The notes: generated from the sequence alone by a model not told the origin. DNA of 64,000 bases from Proruminimicrobium sp964487915 (GCA_964487915.1 CAZASN010000001.1:310001-374000); one strand, 5' to 3'; shown: positions 41,118-51,707, numbered from the stretch's first letter. Translations and numbers: made by a program.

Positions 41118-43360
41118 TTTAGCATATAAGCCTGGCCTAAAGATATTCCGCCGTCGTTAATGGGAACAAGTTTATTATAGAAGACTTTAAAATTTTCTTT
41201 TTCAAGCAGTTTGATTGTTCTGGAAAGAATGTATTTATTTTGGAAAACGCCGCCGCTTAAAGCGATTTGATTTACTGTAAATCTTTTGCAAAAAAACAAA
41301 GCCTGTCTTAATATTATCCGGCATATTGTCTCGTGTATTTTGCCGCTTATTTGTTCAAGAGAAATTTTGTTTTTTAAATCTTTAACCAGAGATTCAATTG
41401 TTTTTGAAAATTGTATCTCGGAAATATTATTTTCTTTATGAATAAAATCAAAAGGATAAAATCCGCGGCTGTCTTTTTTAACTAAAGATTCAAGATGAGC
41501 GGCAGTCTGTCCTTCGTAGGAACAAAAATTTGAAATTCCGCATATTGCCGCCATAGCGTCAAGATATCTTCCGGCGCTGCATACCTGCGGTTTTTTTATA
41601 TCTGAGTTTAAAAGAAATAAAACATGGTTGTAGAATTTTTCTTTTTTTATTGAATTTGCAACTGCCTGGAGTTTATTATGTTTGTTTAGAAGAGACAACG
41701 CAAGACGCCATATTTCTTTTGTTGCGGCGTCTCCTCCGGGCATATCAAAATATTCAAAATGACAAACTCTTTTTACGGTATTATTTTTAAATAAAATGCA
41801 TTCGCTGCCCCACATATTGCCGTCATAACCGAAACCTGTTCCGTCATAAGAAAAGCCAAGCACTCCGCCCTTTAATTGGTTTTCAGCAATTACCGAGGCG
41901 GTATGAGCGTAATGATGTTGTATTTTTTTTATATTTTTAAATTTCTGCGTGCAATAAGCCGTTGTATTATAACCCGGATGCATATCACAAGCCGCTTTTT
42001 TAGGTTTTATATCAAGAAAATTTTTCATTTTGTTGAATGTATAGGACATAAATTCAATGTTTTCATAAGCTATCATATCTCCGCAGTAAGGCGAAAGATA
42101 GACCGAATTTTTTCTTGTCAGGCAGAATGAATTTTTTAAATCGGCGCCTGCCGCAAAAATATCTTTTGCTATTTCAAGATTAACCGGTTCCGGAACAAAA
42201 CCTCTGCTTCTGCGTATTATTATTTTTTTGTCATTATCAAAAAATGACACTATTGAATCGTCAACCGGATTTAAAATTTCACGGTCATTGCTTAAAACCG
42301 CGTCAATTTCTTTTGAAAACTCAGAATATATTTTATTTTCGGTATGTATTATAGGCTTATCATTTTTATTCGCGGAAGTCATAATAAGCATGTTTGTTTT
42401 AATTAGATCAAAAAGTATGCAGTGCACAGGAGTATAAGGCATCATAACGCCTATATATTTATTGTTTTTAGATATACATTCGTTAAAAATCTTATTTATT
42501 GCGTCTTTTTTTTCAAGCAATACTATCGGAGCTGTTTTTGAATTAAGTTCTTTTTCTTCAAATTTGTTTATAAAAGCCGTTTTTTTTGCGGTTTCAATGT
42601 TTTTTGCCATAACGGCAAACGGTTTTTGGTCTCTGTTTTTAATTTTTCTAAGTCTGAGTACTGCTTTTGCGTCATAAGCGCTGCAGGCCAGATGATAGCC
42701 GCCGATGCTTTTTAGGGCAATAATTTTTCCGCCGTCCAGCATTTTTGCCGCATATAGGAGAGCATCTTTTTCATAATGCGTTTTGCCTGTTTTTGTTACG
42801 GTTAATTTTACTTTCGGCCCGCATTTCGGACACGCGTCAGGCTGCGCGTGAAAACGTCTGTCGGACGGTTTTTTATATTCTTCGTAACATTCTTTACACA
42901 TTTTAAAAACTTTCATGACCGTATTTTTTCTGTCGTAAGGAAGTTTTTTTACTATTGAATAACGCGGGCCGCATTGCGTGCAGTTTGTGAAAGGATAATG
43001 ATATCTTCTGTCCGCCGGCGAAAGGATTTCATTCCTGCATTGGGGACACATAGCCGCATCTGCCGGAAAATCGGATATTATGCTTTTTGTTTTTGAACTT
43101 TTTTGAATTTTAAAATTTTTATAATTTTTAAAAGAAGTTTTTTTAATCTTGATTTTTAATGACGGCAGTTTCTGTAATTCGCAAATAAAATTACCGGTAT
43201 TTTTTTTAGAGCCTTCAATTGCCGTTTTTACTCCTGAACCGGTATTTAAAACATATCCGGAAAGCTTATATTTTTGGGCAAGATTATATATTTTCGGTCT
43301 GAATCCGATTCCCTGCACTATTCCGGATATTTCAATTAAAAAAGAATTTTTTTTATTCAC
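41096..43360 (-). CDS. hypF: Carbamoyltransferase HypF ([NiFe]-hydrogenase maturation)
   Basis: The 754-aa protein has an N-terminal acylphosphatase-like domain (SGIVQGIGFRPK), two zinc fingers (CPQC/CTQC and CKEC/CPKC, about 105-185), a YrdC-type domain (KSIGGYHLACSA) and a Kae1-like domain (HHYAHTASV, NDGGISLGQA). It uses carbamoyl phosphate and ATP to make the thiocarbamate on HypE for cyanide ligands. The frame is open with a TTG at 43378, but GTG 43360, in a GTGAATAA overlap with hypA, is preferred. No hydrogenase structural genes lie in the window. Confidence 0.95.
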   Translation of the reverse strand: MNKKNSFLIEISGIVQGIGFRPKIYNLAQKYKLSGYVLNTGSGVKTAIEGSKKNTGNFICELQKLPSLKIKIKKTSFKNYKNFKIQKSSKTKSIISDFPADAAMCPQCRNEILSPADRRYHYPFTNCTQCGPRYSIVKKLPYDRKNTVMKVFKMCKECYEEYKKPSDRRFHAQPDACPKCGPKVKLTVTKTGKTHYEKDALLYAAKMLDGGKIIALKSIGGYHLACSAYDAKAVLRLRKIKNRDQKPFAVMAKNIETAKKTAFINKFEEKELNSKTAPIVLLEKKDAINKIFNECISKNNKYIGVMMPYTPVHCILFDLIKTNMLIMTSANKNDKPIIHTENKIYSEFSKEIDAVLSNDREILNPVDDSIVSFFDNDKKIIIRRSRGFVPEPVNLEIAKDIFAAGADLKNSFCLTRKNSVYLSPYCGDMIAYENIEFMSYTFNKMKNFLDIKPKKAACDMHPGYNTTAYCTQKFKNIKKIQHHYAHTASVIAENQLKGGVLGFSYDGTGFGYDGNMWGSECILFKNNTVKRVCHFEYFDMPGGDAATKEIWRLALSLLNKHNKLQAVANSIKKEKFYNHVLFLLNSDIKKPQVCSAGRYLDAMAAICGISNFCSYEGQTAAHLESLVKKDSRGFYPFDFIHKENNISEIQFSKTIESLVKDLKNKISLEQISGKIHETICRIILRQALFFCKRFTVNQIALSGGVFQNKYILSRTIKLLEKENFKVFYNKLVPINDGGISLGQAYMLNKKTAAL

Positions 43361-43700
43361 CTTCAATGCTCTTGACAAAAACGTCGTTGCCCGCTATTAT
43401 TGATATGTCTCCCGAACCGCATTTCGGACAGCATGCCGCTTCCATCTTATGAATTTCTATTTTTTCTTGGCACACGTTGCATAAAGCAGTCAGATTTTCA
43501 TTTATAAACTCAAGTTCGCAACCTTTCGCTATAGTTTCGGGGATTATATGATCTTTCATAGTATGTACAAGCAGTTCTTTTTCAATACCGCTTGCTTTGC
43601 CGATTACGATGCTTATTTTTGTAATTTTTTTTAAACTATTCTGTTTTATATATTCTTCAATTACCGCCCATAATTCTCTGCCTATTCCGTGTTCGTGCAT
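43353..43700 (-). CDS. hypA: Hydrogenase nickel incorporation protein HypA
   Basis: The 115-aa protein starts MHEHGIG, with the nickel-binding His2-Glu3, and has a zinc domain with CNVC and CPKCG. It delivers Ni to the hydrogenase precursor with HypB, which is not in this window. AGGAGC precedes the ATG. It overlaps hypF by 8 bp, so the two are co-translated. The hyp pair is divergent from the glycosyltransferase gene. Confidence 0.93.
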   Translation of the reverse strand: MHEHGIGRELWAVIEEYIKQNSLKKITKISIVIGKASGIEKELLVHTMKDHIIPETIAKGCELEFINENLTALCNVCQEKIEIHKMEAACCPKCGSGDISIIAGNDVFVKSIEGE

Positions 43701-43812
43701 TGTATGCTCCTGTTATTAATATTTAATTATATTTTTTATTTTATCAAAATAATTAAAAGTTATAAAATTTGATATGAATTTTGTACAATCATGAAAAGTT
43801 CTGTAGCAAACA

Positions 43813-45294
43813 ATGCCGCAAATGCGGATTTATAAAATGAATATCAAAGAAATTTTAAAGAAATTTATAATAAAATACTATGATAACATAATTGTTCTTT
43901 TTATAATCGGAATTGCCGCTTATTCATTATTTTCAAATATATCAATTAATAACTTAGAACATGATGAACTATATACATTGAATATGTTAACAATGAATAA
44001 TCTTTTTGATATTATAAAAATAGGCAATGTTACTGACGTCAATCCTCCTTTATACCATGCCGTAATGTTTTTTTATACGCGAATATTTGACCTTTCCGAG
44101 TATATGATACGTATACCTTCGGTAGTGTTTTTTTTAATTACGCTTTACTTAATTTTTATATTTACGAAAAGACTTTTTGGCGCTGTTGACGGTATAGTAT
44201 CTGTTTTGGTTACGGCAATGCTGTTTCCGCATGAATGGGTAAGTTTGTTGGCAAGAGGCTATGCGCTTTTAGTTTTATTCACTGTAATAACGATGATATT
44301 TCTTGATAATATTATTCGTTATAAAATGAAAAATAATGATAAAAATATATCTTATCGGATATTGATTTGTTATATTGTCAGCGCTATTTTTTGTATTTAT
44401 ACCCATTATTTTGGAGGCATTCTTGTTTTTTCCGAATTGTTTTTTTTATTTATAGTATTCAACAAAAAAGTCTTAAAAGAAATTTTTATTATAACAGTTC
44501 CGTTAATGGTATTTTATGTGCCTTGGCTGCTTTTAATCTCTCCGCATAAGGTAGATGTTGTACATCCTAATTTTATTGAATGGATAAACTGGAGCGTTCA
44601 TGCAAATTATAATTTGTTTGTCGTTATTTTTTTTGCTTTTATTCCGGTGGTCCCTATTATATTTGATATTTTAAAAGATAAGAGAATAAAATTAATATGT
44701 AACAAATATTTATCTGTTTTGATGCTATTTTTTTTATTTTTGTTTCCGTATTTTTTAATATTATTTATGTATAAGATTGGGATAAAATGTTATCAAAGCA
44801 GATATTTAATTATTTCAATAATTCCTTTTTATATTTTAATTGCTCACGGGATTGCGATTGCAGGCAGAAGAAAAATTATAATTTTAATAATTACAGTTTT
44901 ATTTATTATATACGGAATCAAACAGAAAGAACCTGTTTTTCGTATGTCGCAAGAAGCAGAATATAATATAAATTTTATTGTAAAAAATCATAAAAAAACA
45001 GGGAGACCTGTGCTTTTCATAAAAGACGGCATGTTTGAAATATATCATAAATTTCATTATGATAAATATTTCAATAACGAAACAAATAAAAATAACGTAA
45101 AACTGCTTTTGTATTCCGAAGTAAACCAAATAAATCAAACTATAGAAGAATTAAGCAGAATGTGCGGCAATAATTTTATATGGGTAATAGATTCAACATT
45201 GATGTATGATATGAATAGCGTATCCTTAAATAAGGATATTGTCAAATTTAACAGTAAGCTCCCGCCGATATATTTAGTCAAAAATAAAAAATAG
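43813..45294 (+). CDS. GT39/ArnT-like membrane glycosyltransferase
   Basis: The 493-aa protein has many hydrophobic helices and the GT-C signatures: an acidic motif in the first outer loop (NNLEHDELYTLN, about residues 49-60) and NPPLYHAVMFFY after it. Such enzymes transfer sugars from polyprenyl-phosphate donors to protein, lipid A or other acceptors on the outer face. Residues after 400 form a soluble tail (HKKTGRPVLFIKDG). The start is uncertain: ATG 43813 and 43837 both lack a clear ribosome site. The gene is visibly AT-rich and alone between divergent and convergent neighbours. Confidence 0.82.
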   Translation: MPQMRIYKMNIKEILKKFIIKYYDNIIVLFIIGIAAYSLFSNISINNLEHDELYTLNMLTMNNLFDIIKIGNVTDVNPPLYHAVMFFYTRIFDLSEYMIRIPSVVFFLITLYLIFIFTKRLFGAVDGIVSVLVTAMLFPHEWVSLLARGYALLVLFTVITMIFLDNIIRYKMKNNDKNISYRILICYIVSAIFCIYTHYFGGILVFSELFFLFIVFNKKVLKEIFIITVPLMVFYVPWLLLISPHKVDVVHPNFIEWINWSVHANYNLFVVIFFAFIPVVPIIFDILKDKRIKLICNKYLSVLMLFFLFLFPYFLILFMYKIGIKCYQSRYLIISIIPFYILIAHGIAIAGRRKIIILIITVLFIIYGIKQKEPVFRMSQEAEYNINFIVKNHKKTGRPVLFIKDGMFEIYHKFHYDKYFNNETNKNNVKLLLYSEVNQINQTIEELSRMCGNNFIWVIDSTLMYDMNSVSLNKDIVKFNSKLPPIYLVKNKK

Positions 45295-45300
45295 AAGTTA

Positions 45301-47325
45301 TTATTTTCTTTTTTTATTTTTTGTCGCTTTCATTGATTTTATTTCCGTTATTTTATCGCGCAGAAGAGCGGCGGTTTCAAAATCAAGTATTTCGGCAGCT
45401 TCTTTCATCTGCTTTTCAAGAGATTTCAAGATGTCTTCCATTTTGTTATGCGATATGTATTCTTCGCTAAGTTCGGCGGTATAAAGTTCAAGACTTTCAT
45501 TTTTTGCCTTAATTTGGAATTCTTCAAGCTCGGTAACGGCTTTTATGATTGTTTTAGGCGTTATATTGTGTTTTTTATTGTATGCAATCTGTTTTCTTCT
45601 TCTTCTTTCCATTTCATTTATGGCTCTGCTCATGGAATTAGTCATTTTATCGGCGTAAAAAATAACTCTTCCGTCAACGTTTCTTGCCGTTCTTCCGCAA
45701 GTCTGTATAAGAGTCTGTTCCGATCTTAAAAAGCCTTCCTTGTCTGCGTCAAGAATAACTACAAGCGCGACTTCCGGCAGATCAAGCCCTTCTCTTAGAA
45801 GGTTGATGCCGACAAGCACGTCAAATTTCCCGAGTCTTAAATCTCTTATGATTTCTATTCTTTTAAGAGATTCGATTTCAGAATGCATATATTCTACGCG
45901 GAATCCCTTTTCTTTAAGATATGCCGTAAGATCTTCAGACATTCTCTTTGTTAAAGTAGTTACAAGCACTCTGTATTTTTTTGAGATAGTTTTTTCTATC
46001 TCTTTTATCATGTCGGGAATCTGTCCTTCCACAGGTTTTATTACTATTTCCGGGTCTACAAGACCTGTAGGTCTTATGACAAGTTCCACTATATCGTGTT
46101 TTGATTTTTCAAGTTCGTATTTGCCGGGAGTCGCGGAAACCATTACCGACTGGTTTATTATTGATTCAAATTCACTGAATTTCAAAGGTCTGTTATCAAG
46201 CGCCGACGGAAGTCGGAATCCGAAATCAACAAGAGTCTGCTTTCTGCTTCTGTCTCCTTCATACATTCCCCGTATCTGCGGAAGGGTAATATGCGATTCG
46301 TCCGCCACAAGAAGAAAATCTTTTGTCTGTTCGTTGGATAAGAAATAATCTATAAGCGTTGTCGGTCTTGAACCTTCGGGTCTTGCGGACAGATGCCTTG
46401 AATAATTTTCAACTCCGCTGCAAAATCCCGTTTCTCTGAGCATTTCCATGTCATATTTAGTTCTTTGCATCAGTCTTTGGGCTTCAAGGAGATTTCCTTT
46501 TGCTTTTAAAGCGGCTGTCTGTATATTTAATTCCGCCTCTATAGCTTTTAACGCATTTTCCATTTTATCGCCGGCCGTTACGAAATGTTTTGCGGGGTAT
46601 ATAAAACATTTTTCTTTTTTATTGTATATTTCTCCGGTCAACGGATTAAATTCTTTTATTGAATCTATTTCATTGCCGAAAAAATTGATTCTTACGGCCG
46701 TTTCCAGATAAGCGGGGAAAATCTCTACGGTATCGCCCTTTATTCTGAATCTGCCTCTTAAAAACTCTATTTCGTTTCTTTCGTAATGTATGGCGACAAG
46801 TTTTCTTGTAAGGGTATCAATGCTCATTTTTTCGCCGATTTTAAAACCTACGCACATGTTTTGGTATTCGTCAGGTGAACCGAGATTATAAATGCTTGAC
46901 ACGGAAGCGACTACAATCACGTCGTTTCTTTCAAGAATTGATGTTGTAGCTTTCAAACGCAGCCTGTCTATATGGTCGTTTATCGACGAATCTTTTTCAA
47001 TATAAGTGTCTGTTGAAGGTATATACGCTTCCGGCTGGTAATAATCGTAATAAGAGATAAAGTATTCGACGGCGTTTTTAGGAAAAAAAGATTTGAACTC
47101 GGAATATAACTGCGCCGCAAGAATTTTATTAGGAGATATTATAAGAGCCGGCCTTTGAAGTTTCGTAATAAGGTTTGCCATTACGAAAGTTTTTCCCGAT
47201 CCCGTTACACCCAGCAGAACCTGAGATTTTTTGCCTTTTGTGATGTTTTCGTATAATTTATCAATAGCCTGAGGCTGTTCGCCGGAAGGTTTAAAATCCG
47301 ATACGAGTTCAAATTTATTTTTCAA
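45301..47325 (-). CDS. uvrB: Excinuclease ABC subunit B
   Basis: The 674-aa protein is a full-length UvrB: Walker A GVTGSGKT (about 39-46), the damage-probing beta-hairpin YYDYYQPEAYIP, DEXH-like DESH in LLVADESHITLPQ, helicase motifs GRTARN, and a C-terminal UVR domain (EKQMKEAAEILDFETAALLRDKI) for UvrA/UvrC contact. It forms the pre-incision complex in nucleotide excision repair. TTG at 47325 is the likely start, inside the surE end (11-bp overlap). It is the last gene of the cell-wall operon. Confidence 0.97.
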   Translation of the reverse strand: MKNKFELVSDFKPSGEQPQAIDKLYENITKGKKSQVLLGVTGSGKTFVMANLITKLQRPALIISPNKILAAQLYSEFKSFFPKNAVEYFISYYDYYQPEAYIPSTDTYIEKDSSINDHIDRLRLKATTSILERNDVIVVASVSSIYNLGSPDEYQNMCVGFKIGEKMSIDTLTRKLVAIHYERNEIEFLRGRFRIKGDTVEIFPAYLETAVRINFFGNEIDSIKEFNPLTGEIYNKKEKCFIYPAKHFVTAGDKMENALKAIEAELNIQTAALKAKGNLLEAQRLMQRTKYDMEMLRETGFCSGVENYSRHLSARPEGSRPTTLIDYFLSNEQTKDFLLVADESHITLPQIRGMYEGDRSRKQTLVDFGFRLPSALDNRPLKFSEFESIINQSVMVSATPGKYELEKSKHDIVELVIRPTGLVDPEIVIKPVEGQIPDMIKEIEKTISKKYRVLVTTLTKRMSEDLTAYLKEKGFRVEYMHSEIESLKRIEIIRDLRLGKFDVLVGINLLREGLDLPEVALVVILDADKEGFLRSEQTLIQTCGRTARNVDGRVIFYADKMTNSMSRAINEMERRRRKQIAYNKKHNITPKTIIKAVTELEEFQIKAKNESLELYTAELSEEYISHNKMEDILKSLEKQMKEAAEILDFETAALLRDKITEIKSMKATKNKKRK

Positions 47326-48061
47326 AGCGTTCTTCCATATATTTATATTTTTTCATGTTTTTGTGATGAGTCTGGTCAAGCAAAAGAGGAGTAACGGAAA
47401 CAAATCCTTTTTCAACTACTTCAATATCCGTTCCTTTGTTTTTCTTGCCGCATATGAATCTGCCGGCAAGTTTATAATAAGTTTTTTTGCCGGTTTGCTT
47501 TGAAACTATGGATTCGTCATAAGAACGTATTCCGAGAGATACTACTTTGATTCCTTTTGCTTCCGGCGGAATATTTACGTTTAAACAAGGAGCCGGTCTT
47601 CCTTTCTTTGCCGTTTTTAAAAATTGTTTTGCTATTTCAAGTACTATTTTGGCGGATTTTTCAAAGCACGGTCTTTTTTCGTTTACTGCCGATACGGCCA
47701 TAGACGGTATTCCAAGATATGCGCCTTCTCTTGCGCATGCGACTGTTCCTGAATACACCACGTCCTGTCCGAGATTCGGATGAGTATTGATGCCCGATAT
47801 TACAAGATCTATTTTATCTTTTAAAAAAGAGTAAAGACCGAACTTTACGCAGTCGGTCGGAGTTCCGTCGATAAGGCTGTAAATATTGTTGCCGTAATCT
47901 TTTATCTGTCTGTAATCGTCAAGCGTTATGGACTGGCTCATTCCTGACATTTCATGTTCCGGAACTATAACGTAGACGGTTCCGAGTTTGGACATTTCTT
48001 TTATAAGAGGTTTAAGTCCTTTGCCTTTTATGCCGTCGTCGTTTGAAATTAGAATATTCAT
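47315..48061 (-). CDS. surE: 5'/3'-nucleotidase SurE
   Basis: The 248-aa protein starts MNILISNDDGIKGKGLKPL, whose Asp pair (D8, D9) binds the divalent metal, and has SGINTHPNLGQDVVYSGTVACAREGA, the SurE core. It removes phosphate from nucleoside monophosphates and short polyphosphates, and is linked to stationary-phase survival. It lies 24 bp after murG and overlaps uvrB by 11 bp. Confidence 0.95.
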   Translation of the reverse strand: MNILISNDDGIKGKGLKPLIKEMSKLGTVYVIVPEHEMSGMSQSITLDDYRQIKDYGNNIYSLIDGTPTDCVKFGLYSFLKDKIDLVISGINTHPNLGQDVVYSGTVACAREGAYLGIPSMAVSAVNEKRPCFEKSAKIVLEIAKQFLKTAKKGRPAPCLNVNIPPEAKGIKVVSLGIRSYDESIVSKQTGKKTYYKLAGRFICGKKNKGTDIEVVEKGFVSVTPLLLDQTHHKNMKKYKYMEERFEK

Positions 48062-48085
48062 ACATCTCCCGTATATAATTTAAAA

Positions 48086-49174
48086 TTATTTTTTATTAAT
48101 GATATTTATAAGCGTATCAAAAAGTTTTTCCTGCGGGAAAAAATCAGGTTTAACGGCGCGTTCCGTATCAATTGCGGCCGTGTTTAAAGTTTCTTCTATA
48201 ATTTTATATAAATCTTCCGTTTTAAGATTTTTTTCTTCAATAATAACCGACTGCGGCGCAGAAGAATTTTTTGCGTTGAAATACTGGTGATTGTCAGTAG
48301 CATACGGATAAGGAACAAAAACGGCTTTAAGTCCGTACATTTCAACTTCTTTTACTGTGCCGGCTCCGGCCCTGCATATCACAAAATCGGAACATGCATA
48401 AGCGTTTCCGATATCATGCATATAAGGCGCTATAAATTTTTTGTAAGAAATTTCAGAATATTTTTTATTAAGTTCTTCAAAATATTTAGTTCCGGTTACA
48501 TGTATAAACTGTATTTTGCCGTGATATTTTTCATAGAGTTTTGCCGCTGTATTAAAAGCCGTTTCATTTAATTTATCTGCTCCGAGGCTTCCTCCGAATA
48601 CGAAAACAGTAAATACGGAAGGATCCAGTCCGAGCTTTTCGGCTGCATGAGAACGCGGTATTGAAAAGATATCTTTTCTTACGGGATTTGACGTGTAAAC
48701 TGTTTTTAAAGGGCAAAAATATTTTGCCGACTGCTTAAAGCTTATTGCAGTTTTATCGGCTATTTTAGACAGCAGTTTATTCGCAAGACCGGGTATTGAA
48801 TTTTGTTCATGTATAATTGAAGGTATTTTTTTAAATTTTGCAGCCAACAAAACAGGTACGGCGAGGTACGCACCCATTCCGACTGCCGCTTTCGGACGCG
48901 TTTCTGATATTATGGCAAGAGCCGAAAATATGCTTTTTACCATATTTAAAGGGAATAAAAACATTTTAAGAGATATTTTTCTGGGCGGAGCATAGAAGTT
49001 TAAAAGTTTGTAATCGTATCCCGACTTTTTTACTATATTCAGTGAAACGGAGCCGGCAACGTCATTTACTATAAAAACGGGGTTATAACCGGCATTTTTC
49101 AGCTCGTAAGCGAGAGCTATTCCGGGATATACGTGTCCGCCTGTACCGCTTGTGACTATTAAAATATTATTCAT
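48086..49174 (-). CDS. murG: UDP-GlcNAc:lipid I N-acetylglucosaminyltransferase MurG
   Basis: The 362-aa GT-B enzyme has the N-terminal glycine loop TSGTGGHVYPGIALA, the IHEQNSIPGLANKLL stretch, FGGSLGADKLNE and the donor site VICRAGAGTVKEVEMYG. It transfers GlcNAc to lipid I to make lipid II at the inner leaflet. Its ATG overlaps the ftsW stop by 8 bp (ATGAATAA). Confidence 0.96.
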   Translation of the reverse strand: MNNILIVTSGTGGHVYPGIALAYELKNAGYNPVFIVNDVAGSVSLNIVKKSGYDYKLLNFYAPPRKISLKMFLFPLNMVKSIFSALAIISETRPKAAVGMGAYLAVPVLLAAKFKKIPSIIHEQNSIPGLANKLLSKIADKTAISFKQSAKYFCPLKTVYTSNPVRKDIFSIPRSHAAEKLGLDPSVFTVFVFGGSLGADKLNETAFNTAAKLYEKYHGKIQFIHVTGTKYFEELNKKYSEISYKKFIAPYMHDIGNAYACSDFVICRAGAGTVKEVEMYGLKAVFVPYPYATDNHQYFNAKNSSAPQSVIIEEKNLKTEDLYKIIEETLNTAAIDTERAVKPDFFPQEKLFDTLINIINKK

Positions 49175-50315
49175 ATTTATTTTTTCTTGAAATATTCAAT
49201 AATATACCAATTGTTATAAGACTATACAACATTGAAGAACCTCCGTATGATATAAACGGCAAAGGCATGCCTTTTGCCGGCATAACTCCTATGGACATTC
49301 CTATGTTTATTGCAGCCTGAACCGCAAACATGATGCCTATGGTAAAAGATAAATTTTTACCGAAATAATCATCGCATTGTTCGCTTATTTTAAAAGCTTT
49401 TAACATTATATACACGAATGAACAGACAATGATCAATACTCCTAAAAAACCGACTTCTTCTCCGATTATGGGGAAAATAAAATCGGTATGGGCTTCCGAT
49501 AAATGCATAAGTTTCATTTCGCTTTGTCCGCACCCTTTTCCCAAAAGGCCGCCCGAGCCTAATGCTATAAGCGCGCTTCTGACGTTGTCAGAAGATTTTG
49601 TCCAGTCTGAAAGAGCCGCAAGATAGTCGGTTATACGGTTCATTCTGTAACTGTGCCTGAATACGAGAGCCGCGGCTGCAATGCCAAAAATAGTATCGGT
49701 AATAAAGATGCGTTTCAATGTAAAACCGTGTATAAGGAGCATTACCGTGTATATTATTGCGAGAAATACGATGGTCCCTAAATCTCTCTGCCAAGCTATC
49801 AATACGGCGAATATTATAAAATATCCGGTTGTTATAAGAAATTTTTTGTTACGGCTGATTTCAATTTTTTCCTTTACGGATAAAATTTTTGTCGCTATTA
49901 AGGCAAAAGCTATTTTGGCAAGTTCAGACGGCTGCATTTTTATGATGCCTAAATCAAGCCATCTCGTTGCGCCTTTTGTTTCTTTTCCTAACGCCAATAC
50001 CGCGATAAGCATCAAAACCATTACAATAAATAAGCATAAAGTTATTTTTTTTTCTTTATACAGTTTATAGTCAAATACAAACGCAGTAAATATAAAACAT
50101 ATTATTCCGAGAAATATTGTCGCAATATGTTTAAAAAAAAGTCTTAGAGATATGTCTTCCAAACGCACCGGAGTGACGGACAGACTTTCCGTTATACCTA
50201 TGAACAAAAGACCAAAAATTACGATCAACAGCGACCAGCTATATCTGTTCAGCGATGAAAGTTCGGAGAACGGATTTCTTACGTAATTCTTTATGATTTT
50301 AAAAAAATTGTTCAT
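49167..50315 (-). CDS. ftsW: SEDS-family glycan polymerase FtsW
   Basis: The 382-aa protein has ten or so hydrophobic helices and SEDS signatures: KGATRWLDLGIIKMQPSELAKIA, QRDLGT, HTDFIFPIIGEEVGFLG and MPAKGMPLPFISYGGSSM near the C-terminus. It polymerises lipid II with the class B PBP encoded upstream in the operon. RodA is the alternative, but position between murD and murG is canonical for ftsW. Confidence 0.94.
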   Translation of the reverse strand: MNNFFKIIKNYVRNPFSELSSLNRYSWSLLIVIFGLLFIGITESLSVTPVRLEDISLRLFFKHIATIFLGIICFIFTAFVFDYKLYKEKKITLCLFIVMVLMLIAVLALGKETKGATRWLDLGIIKMQPSELAKIAFALIATKILSVKEKIEISRNKKFLITTGYFIIFAVLIAWQRDLGTIVFLAIIYTVMLLIHGFTLKRIFITDTIFGIAAAALVFRHSYRMNRITDYLAALSDWTKSSDNVRSALIALGSGGLLGKGCGQSEMKLMHLSEAHTDFIFPIIGEEVGFLGVLIIVCSFVYIMLKAFKISEQCDDYFGKNLSFTIGIMFAVQAAINIGMSIGVMPAKGMPLPFISYGGSSMLYSLITIGILLNISRKNKYE

Positions 50316-50316
50316 A

Positions 50317-51651
50317 TTAATTTAAAGATGAAATTATTTTTTTAAACGTCTTTCCTCTGTGTTCAAAGTTTTTAAACTGGTCAAAAGACGCGCATGCCGG
50401 CGAAAATAATACGACGTCGGATTCTTTTGTTAAAGACTGAAGTTTTTTGACCGCATTTTCAATAGTTCCGGTTTTGTATATTGGCGCGGCGCCTTTGAGT
50501 TCCTTTTCTATTATCGGCGTCGCTTCGCCTATAAGAATAATGTTTTTTACTTTATTTTTTATCAGATTATATATCGGTTTATAAGGGCTTCCTTTATCCT
50601 GTCCTCCCAAAATCAGATGTATATTTTTGTCAAAAGATTCAAGCGCTACTTTTGTCGAGTCTACGTTTGTTCCCTTTGAATCGTTATAATATTTTACGCC
50701 TTTTATTTCTTTTACGAATTCTATTCTGTGTTCAACTCCCTTAAAAGAAGATATTGTTTTTTTTATGGAATCAACAGAAACTCCCGCAAGATAAGCCGCT
50801 GCCGTTGAAGCCAGAATATTGTCTATATTGTGTCTGCCCGGTATTTTGACCTGCGCTTTAAAATCAATTTTTTTATTTTTATGTATTATATGAAAAGCCG
50901 AATCCTTATAATAAATACAGTTATGATTTTGTTTTGTAAAATTAAACGGGAAAGAAGACTTATTGTTCAAAGGAATAATTTTTTTCAAATATTTATCGTC
51001 GTAATTAAATACAATGAAGTCGCCCTGTTTTTGGTTTTTGAAAATATTTGCTTTTGCAAGCACATAATTTTTCATTGTTTTATGATGTTTGATATGGTCG
51101 GGTGTAATATTTAACAGAACGCTTATATCGGGTCTGAAATCCGGAGAGTCTTCAAGCTGATATGACGAAAGTTCAAGAACAAGAACGGTGTCTTTGTTTA
51201 TTTTATCCGTGACGGACGATAAAGGAAATCCTATATTGCCTGCGACAACGGCGTTTTTGTAGTAATTTTTAATTATTTTATATATAAGAGTCGTTGTTGT
51301 CGTTTTTCCGTTTGTTCCCGTTACGGCTATTATTTTTTTTGGTTTTATAAAACCGAGAGCGAAATCAATTTCGCTTAAAACGGGTATTTTTTTTGCGGCG
51401 GTTTTTTTTAATACTGCAAGTTCGGACGGCAGCCCCGGACTTTTTACTATGAGGTCGCATTCAAGAATTTTATCGGTATGTCCGTTAAATTCGGTTTCTA
51501 CTCGTTTATCAAGTTTCATTTGCAAATGAGTCCGCGCTTTGCCGCTGTCGCTTGCAAAAACTTTATAGCCTTTTGAAACGGCAAGATTTGCGCATGCTAT
51601 TCCTGATTTACCCAACCCCAATACAGATATCGTTTTTTTGTCTTTTTTCAT
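50317..51651 (-). CDS. murD: UDP-MurNAc-L-Ala:D-Glu ligase MurD
   Basis: The 444-aa Mur ligase has the ATP loop VTGTNGKTTTTTLI, ELSSYQLE, the central domain NITPDHIKHH and the C-terminal YNDSKGTNVDSTKVALES. An N-terminal Rossmann segment (ISVLGLGKSGIACANLA) binds the UDP substrate. Upstream in-frame ATG 51666 lacks a ribosome site, while ATG 51651 follows GCGGGAT, so it is preferred. One base separates its stop from the ftsW start. Confidence 0.95.
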   Translation of the reverse strand: MKKDKKTISVLGLGKSGIACANLAVSKGYKVFASDSGKARTHLQMKLDKRVETEFNGHTDKILECDLIVKSPGLPSELAVLKKTAAKKIPVLSEIDFALGFIKPKKIIAVTGTNGKTTTTTLIYKIIKNYYKNAVVAGNIGFPLSSVTDKINKDTVLVLELSSYQLEDSPDFRPDISVLLNITPDHIKHHKTMKNYVLAKANIFKNQKQGDFIVFNYDDKYLKKIIPLNNKSSFPFNFTKQNHNCIYYKDSAFHIIHKNKKIDFKAQVKIPGRHNIDNILASTAAAYLAGVSVDSIKKTISSFKGVEHRIEFVKEIKGVKYYNDSKGTNVDSTKVALESFDKNIHLILGGQDKGSPYKPIYNLIKNKVKNIILIGEATPIIEKELKGAAPIYKTGTIENAVKKLQSLTKESDVVLFSPACASFDQFKNFEHRGKTFKKIISSLN

Positions 51652-51707
51652 TTTTTTATCCCGCATTTAAATTTATCTGAAACAGCAGTGGTTTTTTTAT
51701 GATTGTA